Of a stretch of DNA of 64,000 nucleotides, positions 53,034-60,467 are shown in pieces. The notes under the pieces were generated by a model. The model had not been told where the DNA came from and did not search any database. It was given only the letters and a program-made list of their open reading frames with translations. Source of the DNA: JAKACA01 sp050008715 (lineage in GTDB: Bacteria; Actinomycetota; Acidimicrobiia; Acidimicrobiales; Bog-793); contig JBEKMC010000001.1 of the NCBI GenBank assembly GCA_050008715.1, positions 1-64,000 on the forward strand, in the 5' to 3' direction. Positions within the stretch are counted from its first letter, which is position 1. The number at the start of each line of letters is the position of its first letter. Both the position numbers and the translations under genes were made by a program.

Positions 53034-53846
53034 GTGCCACAGGCCGCGTCCGTCCCACCGCTCCTGCGACAGGCCGCCGCCCTCGTCTACGTGACGGACC
53101 TGGAGTCACCCGAGCTGAGCGCCGACGACGCCCATCACCTGTCGGCGGTGCTGCGGCTCCGCCCGGGCGAGGTCGTCGCCATCGCCGACGGTGCCGGGCG
53201 CTATCGCGGGTGCCGGGTGACCGCCGGGAGCACCGGTGCCGACCCCCGGGTGGTCGCCTCGGGCGCGGCGGCGGCCGCCGGCCGCGTGGACCGCCGGCGC
53301 GGGCGGCCCGCGCCCGTCGTGCTCGAGCCGGACACCGACGTGGCGGTCGTGGCGAGAGTGGAGCCGGAGCTGACGGTGGGTTTCTCGTTGGCGAAAGGTG
53401 ACCGGGGCGACTGGGCGGTGGCCAAGCTGTCGGAGCTCGGCGTCGACCGCATCGTGCCGCTCGTGTGCGAGCGGACCGCCGTCCGCTGGAGCCAGCAGGC
53501 CGTCGACCACCAGATCGAACGTCTGCGGCGCATCGCCCGCGAGGCGTCGATGCAGTCCCGCCGGGCGTGGCTCCCCGTGGTCCTGGACCTGCTGCCGCTG
53601 GCCGAGGCGGCCGCGACACTGGGAGACGGCATCGCCTTGGCCGAGCCCGGCGGTGCGCCACCCTCCCTTGCACGGCCGACGGTCCTCGTCGGGCCGGAGG
53701 GCGGCTTCTCTCCCCGCGAGCTGGCGATGGGGTTCCCGCAGGTCGGGCTCGGGGACACGATCCTGCGGATCGAGACGGCCGCCGTCGTCGCCGGCGCCAT
53801 GTTGGCGGGGTTTCGCGCCGGTGTGCTGGGGCACCATCCGGCCTAG
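53034..53846 (+). CDS. rsmE: 16S rRNA m3U1498 methyltransferase RsmE
   Basis: A 270-residue SPOUT methyltransferase. An N-terminal PUA-like barrel (DDAHHLSAVLRLRPGEVVAI) precedes the trefoil-knot domain with KGDRGDWAVAKLSELGVDRI, REASMQSRRAWLPVV, VGPEGGFSPREL and the SAM-binding LRIETAAVVA. The GTG at 53034 lies 11 bases after dnaJ and gives the expected length. The dnaJ-rsmE order is conserved in many bacteria. Confidence 0.93.
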   Translation: MPQAASVPPLLRQAAALVYVTDLESPELSADDAHHLSAVLRLRPGEVVAIADGAGRYRGCRVTAGSTGADPRVVASGAAAAAGRVDRRRGRPAPVVLEPDTDVAVVARVEPELTVGFSLAKGDRGDWAVAKLSELGVDRIVPLVCERTAVRWSQQAVDHQIERLRRIAREASMQSRRAWLPVVLDLLPLAEAAATLGDGIALAEPGGAPPSLARPTVLVGPEGGFSPRELAMGFPQVGLGDTILRIETAAVVAGAMLAGFRAGVLGHHPA

Positions 53847-54019
53847 CGGCGGCCTCAGAGTGACATCCGACCGCTGAGAGTAGTAGTCTTGACCGCGTTA
53901 CGTGGTAATACTCGGTCCTGCCGCCAGAGAACCATCTTCTGACGGGCCCCGGGCGAAGCAGGTTCGGGTAGGACGCGGCCCGCAACGAAGCCGCCGCGGA
54001 GAGAGGGTGCGAGGCGAAG

Positions 54020-54604
54020 ATGAGCACGGGAGCGGCGAGAGTTTCCGAGAACAGCCTGACCGACGACGAAGTGGCGCGCTACGCCCAGGTGGTCGGTCTT
54101 CGCCTGCGGGCCGTCCGGCGCCAGAAGCGCCTCTCGCTGCAGGCCGTCGAGCGTGCCTCCGGGGAGGAGTTCAAGGCGTCCGTCCTCGGTGCCTACGAGC
54201 GCGGCGAGCGCACCATCTCGGTCCCACGCCTGCAGCGCCTCGCCCAGATCTACGCCGTGCCGGTCGACCAGCTGCTGCCGGCCGACATGTCGCAGCCGCT
54301 CGGCCGCGCCGCTGCTGCCTCTGCTGCCGCCCGCACGACTGCGGGCTCGGACCGTACGGTGCGCAAGATCACGGTCCAGCTGGAGCGGTTGAACGAGGCG
54401 ACCGGGCCCGAGCCGGACCTGCTCCGCCACTTCCTCGCCTCGGTGCAGGTGCAACGCCAGGACTTCAACGGCAAGGTGATCACGATCCGCGAAGGCGACC
54501 TGCGCGTCATGGCCTCGATGTTCGGCCGCAGCGTGGAAGCCCTCGCCGTCCGCCTCGAGGAGCTCGGCCTGCTGTACCACCCGAGCTCGAACGGCACCGG
54601 CTGA
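54020..54604 (+). CDS. bldD: BldD-like XRE-family regulator with c-di-GMP-binding motif
   Basis: A 194-residue protein with an XRE helix-turn-helix (LRLRAVRRQKRLSLQAVERA...LGAYERGERTISVPRLQRLA, about 26-86), an Ala-rich linker and a C-terminal domain like that of Streptomyces BldD (RHFLASVQVQRQDFNGKV...). The four c-di-GMP ligands of BldD, in RxD-x8-RxxD, are all present: R146, D148, R157 and D160. BldD is a dimer-forming repressor of development genes that needs c-di-GMP tetramers to bind DNA. An exact palindrome, TTACGTGGTAA, at 53898-53908 in the upstream region could be its own site. Orthology is inferred from motif and context. Confidence 0.85.
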   Translation: MSTGAARVSENSLTDDEVARYAQVVGLRLRAVRRQKRLSLQAVERASGEEFKASVLGAYERGERTISVPRLQRLAQIYAVPVDQLLPADMSQPLGRAAAASAAARTTAGSDRTVRKITVQLERLNEATGPEPDLLRHFLASVQVQRQDFNGKVITIREGDLRVMASMFGRSVEALAVRLEELGLLYHPSSNGTG

Positions 54605-55872
54605 CCCTGCCAGCCTCCTCACCGGGCCCAGGCTCCTCGCCAGACCCGACCTTCTCGCCGAGCCCTACCTTCTCGCCGAGCCCAGCCGAGCTCGAGCTCG
54701 CCCGGCTGCCGCCCGTCGGACCGGGCCTGTACGTCCACATCCCGTTCTGCGCCAGCCGCTGCGACTACTGCGCCTTTGCCACCTGGACCGACCGCCACCA
54801 TCTGGCCGAGGCGTACGTCGACTCATGCCTGCGCGACTACGAGGCTGCACAGCGGTCTGGTGTTGGGTCGGTGACCACGATCTTCCTGGGCGGAGGCACG
54901 CCGAGCCAGCTGCCGAACGACGATCTCGTCCGGCTTCTCGCCGCCTTCGAGCACGACGACGGCGCCGAGGTGTCGGTCGAGGCGAACCCGGAGGACGTCA
55001 CGGCGGAGTGGCTCAGCGCCTGCGTCGGTGCCGGCGTGAACCGCATCTCCCTCGGCGTGCAGTCCCTCGACCCTGTCGTGCTGAACGGCCTCGGCCGGCG
55101 CCACGACCCCGAAGCGGTGGCGCAGGCGGTCGCCAACATCGCGGCTGCCGGCATCGGGCGTTACAGCGTGGACCTCATCTACGGCGGCTTCGGCGAGACC
55201 GACGAGAGCTGGCTTCGGACCCTCGACGGCGTCCTCGGCCTCGAGCCGTCCCCCGGCCACGTCAGCGCGTACGCCCTCACCGTGGAGGCCGGAACGCCGC
55301 TCGCGCTCGATCGCGCCCGCCATCCCGACGACGACGTCCAAGCGGTCCGCTACGAGCAGACCGACGCCGTGCTGAGCGCCGCCGGCATGTCCTGGTACGA
55401 GATCTCGAACTGGTCGCTGCCCGGCGAGGAGTCCCGGCACAACCTCAACTACTGGATGGAGGGCGACTACCTCGGGCTGGGGTGCGCCGCCCACAGCCAC
55501 CGGGGAGGGCGGCGCTGGTGGAACGTGCGCACGCCAGACCGCTACATCGAGCTGGTCGACTCGGGCGCCTCGCCGGAGTCCGTCTCCGAAACCCTCCCCC
55601 TCCCACAACGCCACCTCGAAGCCCTCGAGCTCTTCGTGCGCACCAGGCTGGGCGTCCCGGTCGACACCCTGGCAGACGCCCTCGCCACCGAGCCGGCGCT
55701 GCAGGATCTCGTCGCCGTCGACGGGAGGAGCGGGCGGCTCGTCCTGACGCTCGCCGGCCGCTTGCTGGCGAACGAGGTCGCGTGCCGCTTACGCCCAAAT
55801 GCTCCGAAAGTGGTCGAGATGGCTGCGACGCTCGGTAGTCTTTCGACATGGCCGAACCGATCGTCTGGATGA
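54601..55872 (+). CDS. hemW: HemW-like radical SAM protein (apparent CTG start)
   Basis: About 423 residues. The radical-SAM cluster motif CASRCDYCAF (CxxxCxxC) follows YVHIPF. Also seen are FLGGGTPSQLP, SVEANPEDVT, RISLGVQSLDP and the C-terminal HemW domain with YEISNWSLPGEESRHNLNYW. HemW inserts haem into respiratory enzymes and was formerly annotated as coproporphyrinogen III dehydrogenase. No ATG, GTG or TTG lies in frame between the preceding gene and the conserved region. The CTG at 54601 overlaps the bldD stop as CTGA, so a coupled CTG start is my best choice. The first 25 residues come from an 18-bp tandem repeat. Confidence 0.85.
   Translation: MTLPASSPGPGSSPDPTFSPSPTFSPSPAELELARLPPVGPGLYVHIPFCASRCDYCAFATWTDRHHLAEAYVDSCLRDYEAAQRSGVGSVTTIFLGGGTPSQLPNDDLVRLLAAFEHDDGAEVSVEANPEDVTAEWLSACVGAGVNRISLGVQSLDPVVLNGLGRRHDPEAVAQAVANIAAAGIGRYSVDLIYGGFGETDESWLRTLDGVLGLEPSPGHVSAYALTVEAGTPLALDRARHPDDDVQAVRYEQTDAVLSAAGMSWYEISNWSLPGEESRHNLNYWMEGDYLGLGCAAHSHRGGRRWWNVRTPDRYIELVDSGASPESVSETLPLPQRHLEALELFVRTRLGVPVDTLADALATEPALQDLVAVDGRSGRLVLTLAGRLLANEVACRLRPNAPKVVEMAATLGSLSTWPNRSSG
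54611..54682 (+). repeat. 18-bp tandem repeat at the hemW 5' end
   Basis: Four 18-base units related to CGACCTTCTCGCCGAGCC, the last two nearly identical, coding for TFSPSP-type repeats before the radical SAM domain. Confidence 0.88.
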
Positions 55873-56075
55873 GCACGCCGGCAGTGGCCGAGTACCTCGG
55901 CGTCAACACTCGCACCGTCTATCGCCTCATCGACGAGGGCGAGCTCACGGCGTACAAGTTCGGCCGCGTCATCCGGTTGAAGGAGGCCGACGTGCTCGCT
56001 TTCATCGAACACAGCCGCATCACTCCTGGCAGCCTCGAGCACCTCTACCCCGAGCCCGTGCGATCCGAGAGCTGA
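55848..56075 (+). CDS. Small excisionase/MerR-type helix-turn-helix protein
   Basis: A 75-residue DNA-binding protein consisting almost entirely of an HTH_17 domain: STPAVAEYLGVNTRTVYRLI, DEGELTAYKFGRVIRLKEAD, then VLAFIE. Such proteins, named for phage excisionases, are common stand-alone regulators in actinobacteria, distantly recalling BldC. The gene overlaps the end of hemW by 25 bases and is followed after eight bases by the HIT gene, so it is part of this operon. No phage or integrase genes are near, so an excisionase role is unlikely. Confidence 0.85.
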   Translation: MAEPIVWMSTPAVAEYLGVNTRTVYRLIDEGELTAYKFGRVIRLKEADVLAFIEHSRITPGSLEHLYPEPVRSES

Positions 56076-56083
56076 GCCGATCC

Positions 56084-56425
56084 GTGGCCTGCCTGTTCTG
56101 CTCCATCGTGGCCGGTGACGTGCCGTCGACAGAAGTGCTCTCGACCGATCTGGCCTACGCCTTTCGGGACATCAACCCCGGCGCCCCCACTCACGTGCTC
56201 GTCGTGCCGCGGGCACACATCACCGACGCCGCCGATCTCGATCCCTCCCACGCCGTCATCCTCGCCGGCGTGTTCGCCGCCGCCCAGCAGGTTGCCGCCC
56301 TCGAAGGGCTCACCGAACGCGGGTACCGCCTCGTGTTCAACGTCGGCGAGGACTCCGGCAACAGCGTGCCCCACCTCCATCTCCACGTCCTCGGCGGCCG
56401 GCGCATGTCCTGGCCCCCTGGGTGA
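56084..56425 (+). CDS. HIT-family hydrolase
   Basis: A 113-residue histidine triad protein. It opens ACLFCSIVAGDVPS, has the strand FRDINPGAPTHVLVVPRAHI and ends in the catalytic triad HLHLHVLGG (H-x-H-x-H). Family members hydrolyse nucleoside phosphoramidates or dinucleotides, including AMP-linked side products of aminoacyl-tRNA synthesis. GTG 56084 lies right before the first conserved residues. Chromosomal linkage with phoH is usual in actinobacteria. Confidence 0.93.
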   Translation: MACLFCSIVAGDVPSTEVLSTDLAYAFRDINPGAPTHVLVVPRAHITDAADLDPSHAVILAGVFAAAQQVAALEGLTERGYRLVFNVGEDSGNSVPHLHLHVLGGRRMSWPPG

Positions 56426-56515
56426 GGCGTATTGATCCCGGGCGGTCGACCCACACCGGAGCGACCGTCGCCCGGTTCGGTGCGGGTCGGCTGGTAGCCT
56501 CGTCCTGATCACAGC

Positions 56516-57547
56516 GTGCCCTCGACCCAAGCCAAGATCCTCGTCCCCGGCAACCACCTCATGGTGGGACTGCTCGGCCAGAAGGACGAGCTGTTGCGGA
56601 CCATCGAGCGGGCCTTCGAGGGCAACTCCATCCACGTCCGTGGCAACGAGATCACAGTCGATGGGCCCGATGCCGGTCGCGTCGCCCATCTGTTCGAGGA
56701 GCTCGTGGCCCTGCTCGAGCACGGGCACTTCGTCGACGAGGCGAACATCGGGCGCTCGATCGAGATGGTGAAAGAGGATCTGCGGCCCTCGGAGGTCTTG
56801 ACCACCGAGGTAGCCCGCTCACCCCGGGGCAAGCGCGTGCACCCGAAGACGGCCGGCCAGAAGCGCTACGCCGAGGCCATCACGGAGAACGTCATCACGT
56901 TCGGGATCGGCCCCGCCGGCACCGGCAAGTCGTATCTCGCCGTCGCCCTCGCCGTGCAGGCGCTGCAGGCAAAGCAAGTCAACCGCATCATCCTCACGCG
57001 GCCGGCGGTGGAGGCGGGAGAGCGGCTCGGGTTTCTCCCCGGCGACCTCCTCGCCAAAGTCGACCCCTACCTGCGACCCCTCTACGACGCCCTCTACGAC
57101 ATGCTCGAGCCGGAAGGCACCCAACGGCTCATGGAGCGCGGCACGATCGAGGTGGCCCCGCTCGCCTACATGCGGGGCCGGACGCTCAACTCGAGCTTCG
57201 TGATCCTCGACGAGGCGCAGAACACGACGCCCGAGCAGATGAAGATGTTCCTCACGAGAGTGGGTTTCGGGACCCGGGTCGTCGTCAACGGCGACGCCAC
57301 CCAGGTGGACATCCCCGGTGGCCGGTCCGGGCTCATCGGCCTCGAACCCGTGCTCGGCGGCATCGAGGGCGTGGCGTTCGTGCACCTCACCCAAGCCGAC
57401 GTCGTGCGCCACCGCATCGTCCGGGAGATCGTGAACGCCTACGACCGGTACGCCGCCGCCCAGGCCGGGATCACGATCCCCGGCAACGTAGCGGCCGACT
57501 CCGGTCCTGCTGCTGCACAGGCGGGACCGATCGCCCACGTGAGCTGA
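56516..57547 (+). CDS. phoH: PhoH-like ATPase
   Basis: A 343-residue P-loop protein. A KH-like N-terminal part (LVPGNHLMVGLLGQKDELLR, VRGNEITVDGPD) precedes the ATPase with Walker A FGIGPAGTGKS, RPAVEAGERLGFLPGDL, Walker B FVILDEAQNTTPEQMKMFLT and GDATQVDIPGG. PhoH family members are linked to RNA handling and ribosome maturation together with YbeY. GTG start. It overlaps neither neighbour, but ybeY begins nine bases after its stop. Confidence 0.94.
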   Translation: MPSTQAKILVPGNHLMVGLLGQKDELLRTIERAFEGNSIHVRGNEITVDGPDAGRVAHLFEELVALLEHGHFVDEANIGRSIEMVKEDLRPSEVLTTEVARSPRGKRVHPKTAGQKRYAEAITENVITFGIGPAGTGKSYLAVALAVQALQAKQVNRIILTRPAVEAGERLGFLPGDLLAKVDPYLRPLYDALYDMLEPEGTQRLMERGTIEVAPLAYMRGRTLNSSFVILDEAQNTTPEQMKMFLTRVGFGTRVVVNGDATQVDIPGGRSGLIGLEPVLGGIEGVAFVHLTQADVVRHRIVREIVNAYDRYAAAQAGITIPGNVAADSGPAAAQAGPIAHVS

Positions 57548-57555
57548 GCGACGTC

Positions 57556-58095
57556 GTGCCCATCGAGGTGTTCGTCGCCGACGAGCAGTCCCAACAGCCC
57601 GTGGACATCAAGCGATGGGGTGCGCTGGCGGAGCGGCTGCTGGCCGAGCGCCGGCTCGGCTCAGACGTCGAGCTGAACGTGATGTTCGTGGACGAGTCGG
57701 CGATGGCGGCGCTGAACCAGCGTTTCTTGAGCCGTGACGGGCCGACCGACGTGCTCTCGTTCCCGCTCGAGGACGATCTCGTGCTCCCGATCGGGCCCCC
57801 GAAGTCGATGGCGCCGCGCGGCAGCGGCCCCGGGCGCCGGGGCGACGAGTTCGAGGACGACTCGCCAGGGCCGAGGATCCCGCTGCTGTTGGGCGATGTC
57901 GTGATCTGCCCGCAGGTGGCTGCTCGCAACGCTCCCGACCACGCCGGCTCCTACGACGACGAGCTAGCGCTGCTGCTCGTGCATGGCATCTTGCACCTGC
58001 TCGGCATGGACCACGAAGACGACGACGAGGCGGTCGCCATGGAGACGCTCGAGCAGGAACTGCTCGACCGTCACTACCGCCAGGCACCGGCATGA
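57556..58095 (+). CDS. ybeY: Endoribonuclease YbeY, rRNA maturation factor
   Basis: A 179-residue metalloenzyme. The zinc site is HGILHLLGMDH, with the third histidine at the end of the motif. The substrate groove includes ELNVMFVDESAMAALNQRFL and TDVLSFPLE. It processes 16S rRNA 3' ends and takes part in ribosome quality control. An insertion of about 30 residues rich in Gly, Arg and Asp (MAPRGSGPGRRGDEFEDDS) makes it longer than the usual 150-residue protein. Its stop overlaps the next ATG (ATGA). Confidence 0.95.
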   Translation: MPIEVFVADEQSQQPVDIKRWGALAERLLAERRLGSDVELNVMFVDESAMAALNQRFLSRDGPTDVLSFPLEDDLVLPIGPPKSMAPRGSGPGRRGDEFEDDSPGPRIPLLLGDVVICPQVAARNAPDHAGSYDDELALLLVHGILHLLGMDHEDDDEAVAMETLEQELLDRHYRQAPA

Positions 58096-59438
58096 CCCCG
58101 CAGCTCGCCGTCATCACCTGGAGCTCCAGCGACAGCTGGATCCTCGTGGCCGTCGTCGTCCTCATCCTCTTCTCGGCCGTGCTCGCCCTCGCCGAGACCG
58201 GCCTCACGCGGACGTCGCGAGCACGCTCCAAGGCGCTCGAGGACTCCGGTATCAGGGGCTCGAAGTCGCTTCGGCGGCTCGTGGAGTCGCCCGAGAGCTT
58301 CCTTGCCCCGGTCCTGCTCCTCGTCCTGCTCTGCCAGCTCGTGGCTGCCACCCTCGTCGGCGTGGTGGCCGCCCACGTGTTCGGCCCCTTCGGCGTGGCG
58401 GCGGCGACGCTGTTCGAGGTCGTCGTGATCTTCTTGTTCGCCGAAGCCGTGCCGAAGCAATGGGCCGTGCGCAACGCGGATCGCGCCGCCCTGTTCGCCG
58501 CCCCACTCGTGGCCGCCTTCGTACGCTTCCCACCGGTGCGCGTGCTGTCGTCCGGCCTCATCGGCGTCGCCCGCTTCCTCACGCCGGGAGGCCGGCGGCC
58601 TCATGGCGGCAGTGAGATAACAGAGTCCGAGCTGCTCGCCTTCACCGACGTCGCCGTGGAGGAGGCCGCCATCGAGAGCGACGAGCGCGAGCTCATCCAC
58701 TCGATCCTCGAATTCGGTGACACGATCGTCCGCGAGGTCATGGTCCCGCGGCCCGACATCGTCGCCTTCGCCGCCTCCACCCTCGTCGAGCGCGCCCTCG
58801 AGGACGCCATCACCGTGGGCTTCAGTCGCCTGCCCGTCTACGACGCCAGCATCGACCACGTCGTCGGCATCGCCTTCACGAAGGACCTCGTGCTGGCGGT
58901 CCGGCGTGGGCAGGCCGCCCGGCCGGTCGCCGAGACCGCCCGCGTCGCCCACTTCGTCCCCGAGACGAAACGCGTCGCCCCCCTGCTGCGCGAGATGCAG
59001 CGAGACCGTTTCCATCTCGCCGTCGTCGTGGACGAGTACGGGGGCACGGCCGGCATCGTGTCGCTCGAGGACCTGATCGAGGAGCTTGTCGGGGAGATAT
59101 CCGACGAGTACGACGTCGTCGAGCCAACGGTGGAGCCGCTCGAGGACGGCCGCTACCGGGTGCCGAGCATCATGGGTGTGGACGAGGTCAATGACTTCCT
59201 CGGGGCGGAGCTGCCGCTCGGCGACGACTGGGACACGATCGGCGGCCTCGTGATGGCAAAGGCCGGCCACATCCCGAGCGAGGGCGAGTCGATCGAGATC
59301 GACGGCTACCTCCTCGTCGCCGGCAACGTGACCGGCCAGCGCATCGGGTCGGTGACGGTCGAGGCACTCGACGGCCGCGCACCGCTCCAGCACGAGGATG
59401 CCCCGTCCGACTCCGTCGAGACGAGTGTCGATGAGTGA
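58092..59438 (+). CDS. CNNM/CorC-family protein with CBS pair
   Basis: A 448-residue membrane protein. The CNNM transmembrane domain (about 1-180, ALAETGLTRTSRARSKALED; LFAEAVPKQWAVRNADR) is followed by two CBS domains (about 200-330, VMVPRPDIVAF... and VVVDEYGGTAGIVSLEDLIE) and the C-terminal CorC_HlyC domain (RYRVPSIMGVDEVNDFL). Homologues export or sense Mg2+ and are often misnamed haemolysins. The position between ybeY and era is conserved across bacteria. ATGA coupling with ybeY and an eight-base overlap with era make this a tight operon. Confidence 0.93.
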   Translation: MTPQLAVITWSSSDSWILVAVVVLILFSAVLALAETGLTRTSRARSKALEDSGIRGSKSLRRLVESPESFLAPVLLLVLLCQLVAATLVGVVAAHVFGPFGVAAATLFEVVVIFLFAEAVPKQWAVRNADRAALFAAPLVAAFVRFPPVRVLSSGLIGVARFLTPGGRRPHGGSEITESELLAFTDVAVEEAAIESDERELIHSILEFGDTIVREVMVPRPDIVAFAASTLVERALEDAITVGFSRLPVYDASIDHVVGIAFTKDLVLAVRRGQAARPVAETARVAHFVPETKRVAPLLREMQRDRFHLAVVVDEYGGTAGIVSLEDLIEELVGEISDEYDVVEPTVEPLEDGRYRVPSIMGVDEVNDFLGAELPLGDDWDTIGGLVMAKAGHIPSEGESIEIDGYLLVAGNVTGQRIGSVTVEALDGRAPLQHEDAPSDSVETSVDE

Positions 59439-60411
59439 GGCCGGCGGGGGCGAGGCCGGCGGCCGGGGCGGCGAGGCCGGCGGGGGCGAAGCCGGCGGCC
59501 AGAACGATTGGCCGGGCGGCGGCCGAGGCGGCGACGGGGACTGGGGGCCGGAGGAGCCGGCGGGCTTCCGGTCGGGTTTCGTCGCCCTGCTCGGCCGGCC
59601 GAACGTCGGCAAATCCACCCTCCTCAACAGGATCATCGGCACGAAGGTGACGATCACGGCGTCGGTGCCGCACACGACACGCACCCGAGTCCGCGGCGTC
59701 CTCGACCGCCCGGACGCCCAGGTCGTGTTCCTGGACACGCCCGGCATCCACAAGCCGAAGACGGCACTCGGCACCCGCCTCAACGCCACGGCGTCACACA
59801 CGATCTCCGACGTCGACCTGTGCGTGTTCATGGTGGAGGCGAACGCAGCCATCGGCCCAGGTGATCGCTTCATCGCGGAGCGGCTCCCGACGGGCACGAT
59901 CGTGGCGGTCAACAAGACCGACCGGGCGAACCGGGAGGGCATCCTGCAGCACCTCGCAACGGCCGCCGCCGACCTCGGCATCGCCGACGCCGAGTACTTC
60001 CCCATCTCGGCTCGTACCGGAGACGGGGTCCCCGCTCTCGTCGAACATCTCGTCAGTCGTCTGCCAGAAGGTCCCCGATATTTCCCGCCGGATACCGTCA
60101 CGGACGTGCCGGAGGCGTTCTGGGTGGCCGAGCTCGTGCGCGAGCAGCTCATCCGCCATGCCGAGGAGGAGCTCCCGCACTCGATCGCATGCCGGGTGAC
60201 GGAGTGGGAGTGGCCCCGCATCCGCTGCGAGATCATCGTCGAGCGCGACTCGCAGAAGGGCATCGTCATCGGCAAGGGCGGCTCGGTGCTCAAGGCCGCC
60301 GGCATTGCCGTGCGCCAGCAGCTGCCCCCGGGGGCGTACCTCGAGCTTTTCGTCAAGGTCGAGAAGTCCTGGCAGCGCCGCCCGGAGCTGATCGAGCGGC
60401 TGGGGTACTGA
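59431..60411 (+). CDS. era: GTPase Era
   Basis: A 326-residue GTPase that binds 16S rRNA during 30S assembly. G1 is GRPNVGKSTLLNR, switch VPHTTRTRVRG, G3 DTPGIHKPK, G4 NKTD. The C-terminal KH domain has GIVIGKGGSVLKAAG. Compared with typical Era it carries a 45-residue Gly/Glu/Ala-rich N-terminal extension encoded by a GC-rich repeat (59437-59502). ATG 59431 overlaps the end of the preceding gene. Confidence 0.96.
   Translation: MSEAGGGEAGGRGGEAGGGEAGGQNDWPGGGRGGDGDWGPEEPAGFRSGFVALLGRPNVGKSTLLNRIIGTKVTITASVPHTTRTRVRGVLDRPDAQVVFLDTPGIHKPKTALGTRLNATASHTISDVDLCVFMVEANAAIGPGDRFIAERLPTGTIVAVNKTDRANREGILQHLATAAADLGIADAEYFPISARTGDGVPALVEHLVSRLPEGPRYFPPDTVTDVPEAFWVAELVREQLIRHAEEELPHSIACRVTEWEWPRIRCEIIVERDSQKGIVIGKGGSVLKAAGIAVRQQLPPGAYLELFVKVEKSWQRRPELIERLGY
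59437..59502 (+). repeat. GC-rich tandem repeat at the era 5' end
   Basis: Units of 12 to 15 bases of the type GAGGCCGGCGGGGGC encode GEAGG repeats ahead of the G domain. Confidence 0.85.
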
Positions 60412-60414
60412 TAT

Positions 60415-60438
60415 TTTAGCAACATAACCATTGCTAAA
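60415..60438. promoter_or_regulatory. Palindromic operator upstream of the Rieske fusion gene
   Basis: TTTAGCAA (60415-60422) and TTGCTAAA (60431-60438) are perfect 8-bp inverted repeats with an 8-base spacer, in the only AT-rich stretch between era and the next gene, 30 bases before its ATG. Spacing fits a dimeric repressor; no regulator gene is adjacent. Confidence 0.7.
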
Positions 60439-60467
60439 TCACCGGGGCGCGGCGTACGGTTGCAGGC

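Noticed and set aside
53889..53911. TTGACC and TAATAC before bldD as a sigma-70-type promoter
   Set aside because: The elements are only 11 bases apart, far from the usual 16 to 18.
55848..56075. Excisionase as evidence of a prophage
   Set aside because: The small helix-turn-helix protein is embedded in a housekeeping operon, with no integrase or phage genes nearby.
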